Below, in pieces: positions 8,096 through 15,813 of a stretch of DNA of 55,660 nt. Made by a program: the position numbers and the translations under genes. The stretch spans positions 1 through 55,660 of the forward strand of contig CAUJJI010000160.1 in assembly GCA_963205265.1 (NCBI GenBank), read 5' to 3'. Each line of letters opens with the position of its first letter. The first letter of the stretch is position 1. Under the pieces are notes generated by a model that was not told the DNA's origin, ran no database searches, and saw only the letters and a program-made list of their open reading frames with translations. Source of the stretch: Pseudomonadota bacterium. Its GTDB lineage: Bacteria; Pseudomonadota; Alphaproteobacteria; Sphingomonadales; Sphingomonadaceae.

Positions 8096-9634
8096 GTGAC
8101 TATGCAGGATGGAGTTTCGGCCGATCCCTTCGCCGCGAAGACCTTTCCCCAGATGATCCGCGCCGCCGCCGCCGCCTATGGCGACGAGGTGGCCATCGTT
8201 CTCCAGGGCGAGACTATCCCCGATGAATCGGCCACCTTTGCAGAGCTCGACCGCGACTCGGCCGAACTGGCGCGCGGCCTGCTGGCACTGGGCGTCGGCA
8301 AGGGCAGCCGCGTCGGCTTCATCTACGGCAACGGTCCCGGCTTTGCGCTGATGCTGGCCGCGGCGGGGCGGATCGGTGCCGTCGCCGTGCCGATCAGCAC
8401 GATGATCCGCGCCAACGAGCTGGTCCGCGTGCTCCGCCAGTCCGACGTCTCCTGCGTGATCGTCCAGCGCCGCTTCCTCAACACCGACTACGTCGAGCGC
8501 CTGTGCGAAGCGCTGCCCGGCCTGCGCGAGAGCAGTCCGGACCTGCGCCTGCCGCAGACGCCCTACCTGCGCTGGATCGCCTCGACCGGCGAGGACATGC
8601 CGCCCGCGTTCCGCAGCCTCGACGACATCCGCCGGGCCGCCGCCTCGGTCGGCGAGGAGCTGCTGCGCGAAGTCGAATCCGAAGTGCACCCGACCGATCA
8701 GATGGTGGAAATCTACACCTCGGGCTCGATGGCGCTGCCCAAGGGCGTCAAGCATCTCCACGGCCCGGTGATGTTCCGCGCCAACTTCATGCGCAAGATC
8801 ACCGAGGTCACGCGCGGCAAGGAGCTCGGCGCCTACTTGCCGATGTTCTGGATCGGCGGGCTGATGATGTACCTGATGCCGGACTGGATGGCCGGCGCGA
8901 AGACCATCTGCACCGAGCGCACGCTCAGCAACAGCCGCGTCGCCATGGGCAGCGTGCTGGCAGAGGAGGACATGAAGCTGATGGGCCAGTCCAAGCCGTT
9001 CTGGGGCCTGGGCATGAGCGAGACCCTGGGCCCCTATTCCTACGGCGACGAGCTGCGCGCGCCCGGCTATCCGATGTGCGCGCCGATGGATCACTGGGCC
9101 GACGGCTACGAGGTGCGCGTCGCCGACGAGAACGACCGGCCGGTCGGCGACGGCGGCACCGGCGAGGTGCAGGTACGCGGCTATCCGGTCACGCCGGGCC
9201 TGCACAAGCTGGAGCGCGCCGACTACTTCACCGCCGACGGCTTCTACCACACCGGCGACATGGCGCTGGTCGAAGGCAGCCGCGTCCACTTCATCGGCCG
9301 CAACGGCGACATGATCAAGACGGCGGGATCGAACGTCGCCCCGGCCGAAGTCGAAATGGAGATGCAGGCGCTGGACGGCATCCACAACGCCTATGTCGTC
9401 GGCCTGCCCGACAAGGAGCGCGGACAGCTGCTGGTCGCGGCAGTGGTCGCGCGCGATGGGGCCAGGCTCGACTTCGCGGAGATCGAGGCGACGCTGCGCA
9501 AGCGCCTGTCGAGCTACAAGGTGCCGCGCGCCTATGTCGAGATCAGCCGCGAGGAAGTGCCCATGCTCCACAGCAACAAGGTCTCGCGCCGCCTGATCGA
9601 GGCGATGATGGCGGAGAAGCTGGGGCGCGCCTGA
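8096..9634 (+). CDS. Acyl-CoA synthetase (AMP-forming), second copy
   Basis: 512 aa ANL-superfamily ligase. The phosphate loop is unusual: YTSGSMALPKGV (about 206-217) where most ligases have T-S-G-[ST]-T-G-x-P-K-G. GMSET (about 306) stands for the YGxTE motif, and the hinge region FYHTGDMALVEG...GRNGDMIKTAG is intact. The C-terminal catalytic lysine is likely in HSNKVSRRLI. The purine-rich GGAGGAGAGG at 8079-8088 could serve GTG 8096 or ATG 8102 in the same frame. It follows the TetR gene after 178 nt, in which nothing else was recognised. It probably activates a different acid from the first ligase, or CoA-activates an intermediate. Confidence 0.87.
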   Translation: MTMQDGVSADPFAAKTFPQMIRAAAAAYGDEVAIVLQGETIPDESATFAELDRDSAELARGLLALGVGKGSRVGFIYGNGPGFALMLAAAGRIGAVAVPISTMIRANELVRVLRQSDVSCVIVQRRFLNTDYVERLCEALPGLRESSPDLRLPQTPYLRWIASTGEDMPPAFRSLDDIRRAAASVGEELLREVESEVHPTDQMVEIYTSGSMALPKGVKHLHGPVMFRANFMRKITEVTRGKELGAYLPMFWIGGLMMYLMPDWMAGAKTICTERTLSNSRVAMGSVLAEEDMKLMGQSKPFWGLGMSETLGPYSYGDELRAPGYPMCAPMDHWADGYEVRVADENDRPVGDGGTGEVQVRGYPVTPGLHKLERADYFTADGFYHTGDMALVEGSRVHFIGRNGDMIKTAGSNVAPAEVEMEMQALDGIHNAYVVGLPDKERGQLLVAAVVARDGARLDFAEIEATLRKRLSSYKVPRAYVEISREEVPMLHSNKVSRRLIEAMMAEKLGRA

Positions 9635-9653
9635 ACGCGGCCTGATCCGGATA

Positions 9654-9678
9654 GATCCTCCCCCTAACGGGGAGGATC
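9654..9678. terminator. Perfect hairpin between convergent genes
   Basis: GATCCTCCCC and GGGGAGGATC are exact inverted arms of 10 bases around the loop CTAAC. It lies between the ends of the plus-strand acyl-CoA synthetase and the minus-strand EthD-like gene, so it could terminate both directions. There is no clear T-run. It equals the two outer arms of repeat family A without the interior. Confidence 0.6.
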
Positions 9679-9681
9679 ATT

Positions 9682-9996
9682 TCAATGCGGCTTGTACATC
9701 CAGATCTGCGCGCTGGTCTGGTCGAGCGCATCGCTCATGCTCATTTCACCCGCCTGGGCACGCTTCATCATCTCGCCGAGCACGACTTCGGCGCTGTCCG
9801 CCTCGATCTCGTAGATCGCGAGATAGCCGCCGGGCTGCGGGTTGGGCGTGACCGGAATGGCGTCGTAGCGGCGGCCCGAGGTCACGCCGGGGATCGAGCA
9901 GATCTCGCGCAGGTGCGTGCCGTCGTACCATTCGTTGTATTCCTGGTCCTGCCCGTCCTTCGCGCTGCTGGTCACCACCATTAGGAACTTTGCCAC
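9682..9996 (-). CDS. Small EthD-like / dimeric alpha-beta barrel protein
   Basis: 104 aa. The sequence MAKFLMVVTSSAKDGQD with EYNEWYDGTHLREICSIPGV is typical of small ferredoxin-like proteins of the EthD/DUF4286 kind found in catabolic operons, where N-E-W-Y-x-x-x-H-L is the recurring motif. The start is GTG at 9996, 9 nt after AAGGAGG. It lies downstream of, and on the same strand as, the SMP-30 gene (69 nt apart), so both are probably one transcript. A role in isomerisation or as an accessory protein to an oxygenase is possible, but its function is not established. Confidence 0.72.
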   Translation of the reverse strand: MAKFLMVVTSSAKDGQDQEYNEWYDGTHLREICSIPGVTSGRRYDAIPVTPNPQPGGYLAIYEIEADSAEVVLGEMMKRAQAGEMSMSDALDQTSAQIWMYKPH

Positions 9997-10065
9997 TCTT
10001 CCATCCTCCTTGTCGTTCTGCTGCTGGCGAGGTTTCGCATCACCGCCGCCCTCCGTCCAGCACTC

Positions 10066-10986
10066 TCAATCCGCGTGCGAATACATCGCCCGGCCCGGCA
10101 CGGGCATTTCCGCGCACAGGATAGAACCGGTGCGCGATTCGGTGAAGAACAGCGTCCTGTTGTCCCTGCCGCCGTAGGCGCAATTGGTCGTCATCTCGCC
10201 CTTGGGCGAATCGATCCGCAGCATCGGCTCACCGCGCGCGCTGAACAGCCAGACCGCGCCGAAGCCGACGTGGCAGACGGCGATGTTGTCGTTCTCGTCG
10301 ATCGCCATGCCGTCGGGGCCGTTGCCGCCGCCCATCTGGATCCAGGTGCTGACCTTGGCGATCGAGCCGTCGGGCAGGATGACGATCTTCCAGATCGCAT
10401 TGGCGCGGGTCACGGCAAGGAACAGCGCGCTTTCGGCCTTGTTGAGCACGAGGCCGTTGGGGCTGGGAATGTTCCCCAGCAGCAATTCGAGCTTACCCGT
10501 CGCGGCGCTCAGGCGATAGAGCCGGCCGGTCGGGTCCGCCAGGCTGGTCTGGCCCTGGTCGGTGAAATACATGTCGCCGTTCCTGGCGAAGACCAGGTCG
10601 TTGGTCGCCTTGAAGCGTTCCAGCGTCGAGCGTTCGAGGAAGGGTTCCACCTTGCCGGTGGCCGGGTCCATCACCATAATGCCATGCTTGTGGCAGGTGA
10701 TGAAGCCGCGCCCGTCCTTGTGGAACTTGAGGCCGTTGGGTTCGCCGTCGTATTCGGCGCCGATCGAGACTTCGCCGGCGGGGGTGATCTTGAACAGCCG
10801 GCCCCAGGGGATGTCGACGACCCAGAGATTGCCGTCGCGATCGAAGGACGGCCCTTCGAGGAAAGTGGGCGTGTCGGCATTGGGGAACTGGATGCTGCCC
10901 CAGTAGGAACGCTCGCCCAGGCGGTGAAACCTCTCGGGGATGGTGGCGAAGACCTGCGCTTCGACGCGGGGCGGGGCTGCGAACAT
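10066..10986 (-). CDS. SMP-30/gluconolactonase-family lactonase, first copy
   Basis: 306 aa six-bladed beta-propeller hydrolase of the SMP-30/Gluconolaconase/LRE family, which opens lactones using one divalent metal. Likely metal ligands are Glu in TFLEGPSFD (about 44), Asn in PSPNGLVL (about 185) and Asp in GNGPDGMAID (about 226). GGAG 6 nt upstream supports the ATG at 10986. It is divergent from the LLM monooxygenase, the type of enzyme that could form a lactone by Baeyer-Villiger-like chemistry; this link is inference. A second SMP-30 gene is at 20478-21398. Confidence 0.85.
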   Translation of the reverse strand: MFAAPPRVEAQVFATIPERFHRLGERSYWGSIQFPNADTPTFLEGPSFDRDGNLWVVDIPWGRLFKITPAGEVSIGAEYDGEPNGLKFHKDGRGFITCHKHGIMVMDPATGKVEPFLERSTLERFKATNDLVFARNGDMYFTDQGQTSLADPTGRLYRLSAATGKLELLLGNIPSPNGLVLNKAESALFLAVTRANAIWKIVILPDGSIAKVSTWIQMGGGNGPDGMAIDENDNIAVCHVGFGAVWLFSARGEPMLRIDSPKGEMTTNCAYGGRDNRTLFFTESRTGSILCAEMPVPGRAMYSHAD

Positions 10987-11003
10987 TGTGCTCTCCTGCT
11001 CAC

Positions 11004-11104
11004 GATCTTCCCCAACAGGGGGAGGGGGACCGCCGGCGAAGCCGGTGGTGGAGAGTGTCCCCGCTGGGGTTACACGCCTCCGTCAGCCCTTGCAGGGGAG
11101 GATC
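11004..11104. repeat. Intergenic palindromic repeat, family A, shorter copy
   Basis: It has the same order of blocks as the copy at 11-151: GATCTTCCCC, GGGAGGGGGACCGCCGG, GGTGGTGGAG, a CGCCTCCGTCAGCCC segment and terminal GGGGAGGATC. The left arm has one change (CTTCC for CCTCC) and the interior is shorter. It sits between the divergent SMP-30 and LLM genes, just inside the SMP-30 leader. Confidence 0.7.
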
Positions 11105-11163
11105 GCCGAGACTCCATGCGGATTCTCACCGACTTTACAAGATAGCGCTCACCACCTATCCTC

Positions 11164-11186
11164 ATATTGGAATTACGTTTCAATAT
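11164..11186. promoter_or_regulatory. Putative operator palindrome upstream of the LLM monooxygenase
   Basis: ATATTGGAA and TTTCAATAT form 9-base arms with one mismatch around the spacer TTACG, ending 35 bases before the LLM start codon. This AT-rich island in GC-rich DNA looks like a TetR/MarR-type site overlapping a promoter. The TetR protein encoded at 7174-7917 is a possible binder, but that is unproven. Confidence 0.5.
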
Positions 11187-11221
11187 AGGAACGATGTCTT
11201 TCAGTCTCACGGAAACCCGCC

Positions 11222-12526
11222 ATGGCCAACCACATTCACCTCGTCAGCTTCCTCATCCATTCGCCGATCAACCACACGGTGCTGAGCTGGGCCGACCCCG
11301 AGGACAACCGCCTCGAGGCCCTCGGCAATCTGAAGCGATGGCAGGAACTCGCGCAGACGCTCGAGCGCGGCATGTTCGACGGCATCTTCTTCGCCGATAC
11401 GCCCGGCGTGTTCGACCGCTATCGCGACAGCCACGAGGATGCGGTGAAATACGGCGTCTGCTGGCCGTCGCACGATCCGGTGGTGCTGCTTTCGGCGCTG
11501 GCGGCCGCGACCAAGCACCTCGGCCTCGCGACGACCATGTCGACTTCGGCCTACAAGCCCTGGACCATCGTCCGCCAGCTCGGCACGCTCGACTACCTCA
11601 GCGGCGGGCGCATCGGCTGGAACATCGTCACCGGCCACCTGCGCGGCGAGCACCGCGCGCTCGGCCTCGAGCAGATGGAGCACGACCGGCGCTACGACCG
11701 CGCCGACGAATTCATGGAGGTCTGCTACAAGCTGTGGAACAGCATCCGGGACGGTGCCATCCTTGCCGACCGGCAGGCCGGCATCTACGCCGATCCGGCA
11801 AAGGTCGAGATGCTCGACCACCATGGCGACTTCTTCGATTGCGAGACGGTATCGCCCGTCCTGTCCTCGCCGCAGGGGCACCCGGTGCTGTTCCAGGCCG
11901 GTACTTCGGGGCGCGGCCAGAAATTCGCCGTGCGCCATGCCGACGTCGTGTTCTCGATCCAGCCCAACCTCGCCGGCATGAAGCGCTTCATGGTCGACCT
12001 CGATGCCGCGGCGAAGGCCGAGGGCGTCAGGACTCCCGCGGTCAATTTCGGCCTGCAGGTCATCCTCGGCGGCACCGAGGAGGAAGCGCAGCGCAATCTC
12101 GACACCCTGATCGAGCGCATGCCGATGGACGGCGCGCTGGCGCGCCTGTCGGGCACGCTCGGCACCGATTTCAGCAAGTTCGATCTCGACCAGCCGCTCG
12201 CCGAGATGCAGACCGAGGCTTCGCAGGGGCTGATGAAGGCTTTCGCCAACATCGTCGGCGACCGGCCGCTGACCATCCGCGAAGTGGCGATCAAGTGGGG
12301 CCTTGCCGTCGGCAAGCCGCAGTTTGTCGGCACGCCCGAGCAGGTCGCCGACAAGATGGAGGCGACCTGGCGCGAGACCGGGTGCTACGGCTACAACCTG
12401 ACGCCGACGATCATGCCCACCTCGGTCGAGAACTTCGTCGACGAGGTGGTTCCGATTCTCCAGAAGCGCGGTATCTATCGCACCGAGTACGAGGGGACGA
12501 CTCTCCGCGCCAATCTGGGGCTCTGA
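11222..12526 (+). CDS. LLM-class flavin-dependent monooxygenase (NtaA/SnaA/DszA type)
   Basis: 434 aa luciferase-like TIM-barrel monooxygenase, probably FMNH2-dependent and needing a separate flavin reductase, which is not encoded nearby. Family features visible are LIHSPINHTVLSW near the N-terminus, LERGMFDGIFFADT (about 48-61), the block GLATTMSTSAYKPWTIVRQL, and LDYLSGGRIGWNIVTG (about 122-137), typical of the NtaA/DszA subgroup. Length matches that subgroup (430-460 aa). No strong Shine-Dalgarno precedes ATG 11222, but homology begins there. It may hydroxylate or Baeyer-Villiger-oxidise the pathway substrate. Confidence 0.88.
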   Translation: MANHIHLVSFLIHSPINHTVLSWADPEDNRLEALGNLKRWQELAQTLERGMFDGIFFADTPGVFDRYRDSHEDAVKYGVCWPSHDPVVLLSALAAATKHLGLATTMSTSAYKPWTIVRQLGTLDYLSGGRIGWNIVTGHLRGEHRALGLEQMEHDRRYDRADEFMEVCYKLWNSIRDGAILADRQAGIYADPAKVEMLDHHGDFFDCETVSPVLSSPQGHPVLFQAGTSGRGQKFAVRHADVVFSIQPNLAGMKRFMVDLDAAAKAEGVRTPAVNFGLQVILGGTEEEAQRNLDTLIERMPMDGALARLSGTLGTDFSKFDLDQPLAEMQTEASQGLMKAFANIVGDRPLTIREVAIKWGLAVGKPQFVGTPEQVADKMEATWRETGCYGYNLTPTIMPTSVENFVDEVVPILQKRGIYRTEYEGTTLRANLGL

Positions 12527-12539
12527 TCGGTCCGGGTCA

Positions 12540-12663
12540 GATCCTCCCCCACAGTGGGAGGGGGACCGCCGCCGCAGGCGGGGGTGGAGGGGTGTCACCA
12601 CCAGCGGTTACACCCCTCCGTCAGCCCTTGCAGGGCTGCCACCTCCCCTTACAGGGGAGGATC
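12540..12663. repeat. Intergenic palindromic repeat, family A, full copy
   Basis: It starts GATCCTCCCCC and ends GGGGAGGATC. The interior has GGGAGGGGGACCGCCGCCG, GGTGGAGGGGTGTC and a matching CACCCCTCCGTCAGC segment that can base-pair with it. It fills the space between the LLM and FMN-dehydrogenase genes and is not coding. Confidence 0.75.
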
Positions 12664-12712
12664 GACATACGATGGTCTAACCACGAGGGAACGCGAGGGG
12701 CGGGATCACACC

Positions 12713-13870
12713 TTGAAACCGGCATATAACATCTGGGACCTGCGCGAGCAGGCGCGGCGGCGGCTGCCGAAGGCAATCTTCGAATTCATCGAACGCGGCT
12801 CGGAGGACGATGTCCTGATCGGCCGCAACGTCGAGGCGCTGCGGCGGATCAGGTTCAGCCCGCGCACCTTGCGCGACGTCAGCAGCCGCGACATCGGCAT
12901 CGAACTGTTCGGCCGCAAGCGGGCGACGCCCCTGATCATCGGCCCGACCGGCACTGCCGACCTGCTCTGCCACCGCGGCGAGAGCGCCATCGCGAGCGCG
13001 GCGGCGGGAGCAGGCGTCCCGTTCACGCTCGCCACCAGTTCGACCACCAGCATGGAAGACATCGCCCGCATCGCCACGGCCGGCATGTGGATGCAGATGT
13101 ACCTGTGGGAGCGGCGCGACCTTTCGTGGCAAGTGGTCGAGCGTGCCGCCGCGCTCGGGGCCGAGGCGCTGGTGCTTACCGTCGATACGCCGATGTGGCC
13201 GAACCGCGAATTCAACAAGCACAACGGCATGGCCAACCCGATCCGTCCTAACCTGCGCCTGGCCAGGAGCTTTCTGGCGCGTCCCGGCTGGATGATGCGG
13301 GTGCTCGCCCGCTACATGCTGGCGGGCGGGCTGCCGAGGTTCGCCAACTACCCGGCCGAAATCGGCGGCACGGTCTCGGGCCCGGTCAACCGCGTGACCA
13401 ATTCGGCCTCGGTGTGCTGGGACGACGTGGCTGAGCTCAAGCGCCGCTGGCCGAACCGATTGCTGCTGAAGGGCATCCTCAATCGCGAGGACGCGCTCCT
13501 CGCGGCGGAACACGGGGTCGACGGCATCATCGTCTCCAACCACGGCGGCCGCACGTTCGACGCCTCGCCCGCCTCGATCGAGGTGCTGGCGGAAATCGTC
13601 GATGCTGTCGGCCAGGACCTGACGGTGATCTTCGACAGCGGCGTGCGGCGGGGCAGCGACGTGCTCAAGGCCATGGCGATCGGCGCCCATGCGGTGATCG
13701 TCGGGCGGGCGACGCTCTACGGCGCGGCAGCCGGCGGTGCCGCCGGAGCGGCACGAGCGCTGGAAATCCTCGCCGAGGAGATCAGCACCTCGATGGCCAT
13801 GGTCGGGGTCACCTCGCTCGCCCAGCTCGACCGCAGCTACCTGCGCGCCGACACGGTGCCGGGACTGTAG
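12713..13870 (+). CDS. FMN-dependent alpha-hydroxyacid dehydrogenase (lactate/mandelate type)
   Basis: 385 aa TIM-barrel flavoprotein that oxidises an L-2-hydroxyacid to a 2-oxoacid. Conserved features are the N-terminal AIFEFIERGSEDD, TSSTTSMEDIA, the FMN lysine in LLLKGI (about 260), the catalytic His and Arg in SNHGGR (about 280) and the phosphate-binding FDSGVRRG and GRATLYG segments. The likely start is TTG 12713, with GAGGGG about 9 nt upstream; no ATG fits and homology begins directly after. It lies downstream of the LLM gene with a family A repeat between. Its hydroxyacid is unknown. Confidence 0.87.
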   Translation: MKPAYNIWDLREQARRRLPKAIFEFIERGSEDDVLIGRNVEALRRIRFSPRTLRDVSSRDIGIELFGRKRATPLIIGPTGTADLLCHRGESAIASAAAGAGVPFTLATSSTTSMEDIARIATAGMWMQMYLWERRDLSWQVVERAAALGAEALVLTVDTPMWPNREFNKHNGMANPIRPNLRLARSFLARPGWMMRVLARYMLAGGLPRFANYPAEIGGTVSGPVNRVTNSASVCWDDVAELKRRWPNRLLLKGILNREDALLAAEHGVDGIIVSNHGGRTFDASPASIEVLAEIVDAVGQDLTVIFDSGVRRGSDVLKAMAIGAHAVIVGRATLYGAAAGGAAGAARALEILAEEISTSMAMVGVTSLAQLDRSYLRADTVPGL

Positions 13871-14006
13871 CGCACACCTGCCACCTGGACGCTCGCACTA
13901 TCGGCCGGGACGATCGCGCATTGCGCATTTCGCCGCACGCGTGACTTTGGCATAGCAAGACAAGGCCGGCGGGAACGCCCGGCGCCCTGGGAGATCCGGC
14001 TAGGCC

Positions 14007-14918
14007 ATGCGCTGGTCCTTTTCCGAGTTCCTGAACCTGCTCGATGCGCGCAGCCAGTGCTGGGGCATCGTGGAGATCGGCTCGGACGACGGCTTTCGCA
14101 TGCGCGTCAACGGCGAGGTGATGTTCTATGCCGCTCTCGAAGGCCGGGTGGCGATCACCGGCGTCGGCGGCGATCGCATTGCCCTGGCGGCGGGCGAGAC
14201 GGTCTTCGTCATCGCCGGCGGGTCCCATGCGGTGCGGCCGCAGCCCGAGGCGCGGCTCAACACCGTCGAGTTCCTCAACGACGACGATTACGGCGACATG
14301 CCGTACCACGCCCGGCTGGGCGACGGGGCGGCCGGCCGCCTGCTTTGCGGCCGACTCAAGGTGCGTTGGCCGGGTGGTCTCGACCCCAATTTCATGCCGC
14401 CGAGCCTGTCCGTGGCGGCGGACGAGAATATCGTCGACTTGGACGCTCTCGTGCGCAAGGCCAGGGGCAGCGGGGCGGCGGCGCTGCTCACCCGGGCGGC
14501 GGCGCTGCTGCTGACCGCCGGCCTGCGCGACCATCCCGAATGCGAGCGCATCTTCCGCGACGCCAACTTCCGCGATCCGATATCGCGGGCCGTCCAGATC
14601 ATGGAGCTGCACCTGCATCGCGACTGGACGGTGGGCACGCTGGCCTCGAAAGTCGGCATGGCGCGCTCGACCTTTGCCGGGCGCTTCCTGGCCGAGGTCG
14701 GCCGGCCGCCGATGGAAGTGCTGACCGAACTGCGCATGCGCAAGGCGGCGGAGCTGCTGAGCCAGACCGACCTGAAGATCGCGGAGATCGGCGACCGTGT
14801 CGGCTATCATTCGCAATCCGCCTTCTGCCGCCGCTTCGAGCGCCATTTCGAGATGACGCCGGGCACGATGCGCCTGCAGCGGGCAGCGGGCGGGACCGGC
14901 GAGGGAGTGCGCGAATAG
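14007..14918 (+). CDS. AraC family transcriptional regulator
   Basis: 303 aa. An N-terminal cupin-like sensing domain (about 1-180; VAITGVGGDRIALAAGETVF) resembles the AraC-binding cupin_6 type. The C-terminal double helix-turn-helix follows (about 195-295), with WTVGTLASKVGMARSTFAGRF and LKIAEIGDRVGYHSQSAFCRRF. These are usually activators of neighbouring catabolic genes. It is convergent with the GntR gene, 16 nt apart. A weak GGGAGA precedes the ATG at a long distance, so the start is moderately sure. Confidence 0.87.
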   Translation: MRWSFSEFLNLLDARSQCWGIVEIGSDDGFRMRVNGEVMFYAALEGRVAITGVGGDRIALAAGETVFVIAGGSHAVRPQPEARLNTVEFLNDDDYGDMPYHARLGDGAAGRLLCGRLKVRWPGGLDPNFMPPSLSVAADENIVDLDALVRKARGSGAAALLTRAAALLLTAGLRDHPECERIFRDANFRDPISRAVQIMELHLHRDWTVGTLASKVGMARSTFAGRFLAEVGRPPMEVLTELRMRKAAELLSQTDLKIAEIGDRVGYHSQSAFCRRFERHFEMTPGTMRLQRAAGGTGEGVRE

Positions 14919-14934
14919 AATGGGTGGCAAACGG

Positions 14935-15648
14935 CTATGCGCCGCTTTCGCCTCGCAACCGCCGCAGCAGCACTTTGCGATTGCTGCGATCCGCCTCGAA
15001 CCTTGCGAGTTCCACGTCGCGGCGCAGGATGGCGTCGATGATGCGGTGCCGTCCGTCCTTCCATTGCTCGACGGCGACGAGATCGCGGTACATGCCTTCG
15101 GCCGGGCGGCTGGCGGCGAAGCGCAAGGTCACCCGCGTCAGCAGTTCGAACAGCGGGCGGTCGACCATGCGGAACAGCAGGTCCTGGAAGTCGAGTTCCA
15201 GCTCCGCCATGTCGGACTCTTGCCGGCAGAGGTCGACCCGGCCGTCGACCTCGCGCAGTTCCGCGTGCAGGTCATCGTCGCCACAGGCCGCCGCGGCGGC
15301 GCAGAGCTCGTTGAACAGCAGCGAGGTCATGTCCAGCGCTTCTTCCCAGGAATGCGGCTGCATGCGCATGTAGGCGGCGAGCGAGCGCTCCAGCGCCGCT
15401 GCGTCGGGGCGGCGGCCGTAATAGCCTCCGCCCGGTCCGCGGCGCACTTCCAGCACGCCTTCGTGCTCGAGCACGCGTGCCGCCTGCTGCACCGTGACGA
15501 TGCCGACGCCGAGCTGCTGGGCGAGGCCGGTGAGCGAGCCGATCCGCGTTTCCGGATCGCGCGCGAAAATCATGTCGCGCAGCCGGTCGACGGTCGCCTG
15601 CACCGGCCGGCGCGGGGCGGTGTCCTCGTTCGCTGCCTCTTCGCTCAT
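14935..15648 (-). CDS. GntR family regulator (FadR/FCD type), first copy
   Basis: 237 aa. The winged helix at about 12-75 (VDRLRDMIFARD, LAQQLGVGIVTVQQAARVLEHEGVLEVRRGPGGG) is followed by an all-helical FCD effector domain (about 90-225). ATG 15648 is chosen; a longer in-frame start at 15690 exists but would put the palindrome at 15671-15692 partly inside the gene. It is divergent from the aldehyde dehydrogenase operon and is the obvious candidate to repress it. The effector is probably an organic acid, which is family knowledge only. Confidence 0.85.
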   Translation of the reverse strand: MSEEAANEDTAPRRPVQATVDRLRDMIFARDPETRIGSLTGLAQQLGVGIVTVQQAARVLEHEGVLEVRRGPGGGYYGRRPDAAALERSLAAYMRMQPHSWEEALDMTSLLFNELCAAAAACGDDDLHAELREVDGRVDLCRQESDMAELELDFQDLLFRMVDRPLFELLTRVTLRFAASRPAEGMYRDLVAVEQWKDGRHRIIDAILRRDVELARFEADRSNRKVLLRRLRGESGA

Positions 15649-15670
15649 CCCCAAATCCCGTGGACTAATA

Positions 15671-15692
15671 ATATGCGTGTTATTTAGCATAT
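15671..15692. promoter_or_regulatory. Putative GntR operator
   Basis: ATATGC and GCATAT are perfect inverted arms with a 10-base AT-rich spacer, 23 bases upstream of the gntR start and upstream of the divergent aldehyde dehydrogenase operon. Its position fits autoregulation plus control of the operon. Confidence 0.5.
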
Positions 15693-15720
15693 CGCCGAGC
15701 CGATCACCAGCTACTGGCGA

Positions 15721-15747
15721 TTGACCTCGATTAAACAGGTGTATAAT
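15721..15747 (+). promoter_or_regulatory. Possible sigma-70 promoter for the aldehyde dehydrogenase operon
   Basis: TTGACC at 15721-15726 and TATAAT at 15742-15747 match consensus well, but the spacer is only 15 bases, shorter than ideal. They lie 67 bases before the chosen aldehyde dehydrogenase start and beside the GntR operator candidate. Confidence 0.45.
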
Positions 15748-15813
15748 CCAACAATTATGGAGTCGCCGCCCATGGGTCGCGACCCGCTGGGACGAGAGAG
15801 GAACGCCACTGCC

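Noticed and set aside
9654..9678. Hairpin considered as an attachment site
   Set aside because: No integrase, no direct repeats at a distance and no tRNA gene; it matches the arms of repeat family A.
15721..15813. TTG start for the aldehyde dehydrogenase at 15721
   Set aside because: It would begin within the probable promoter, and homology starts near ATG 15814.
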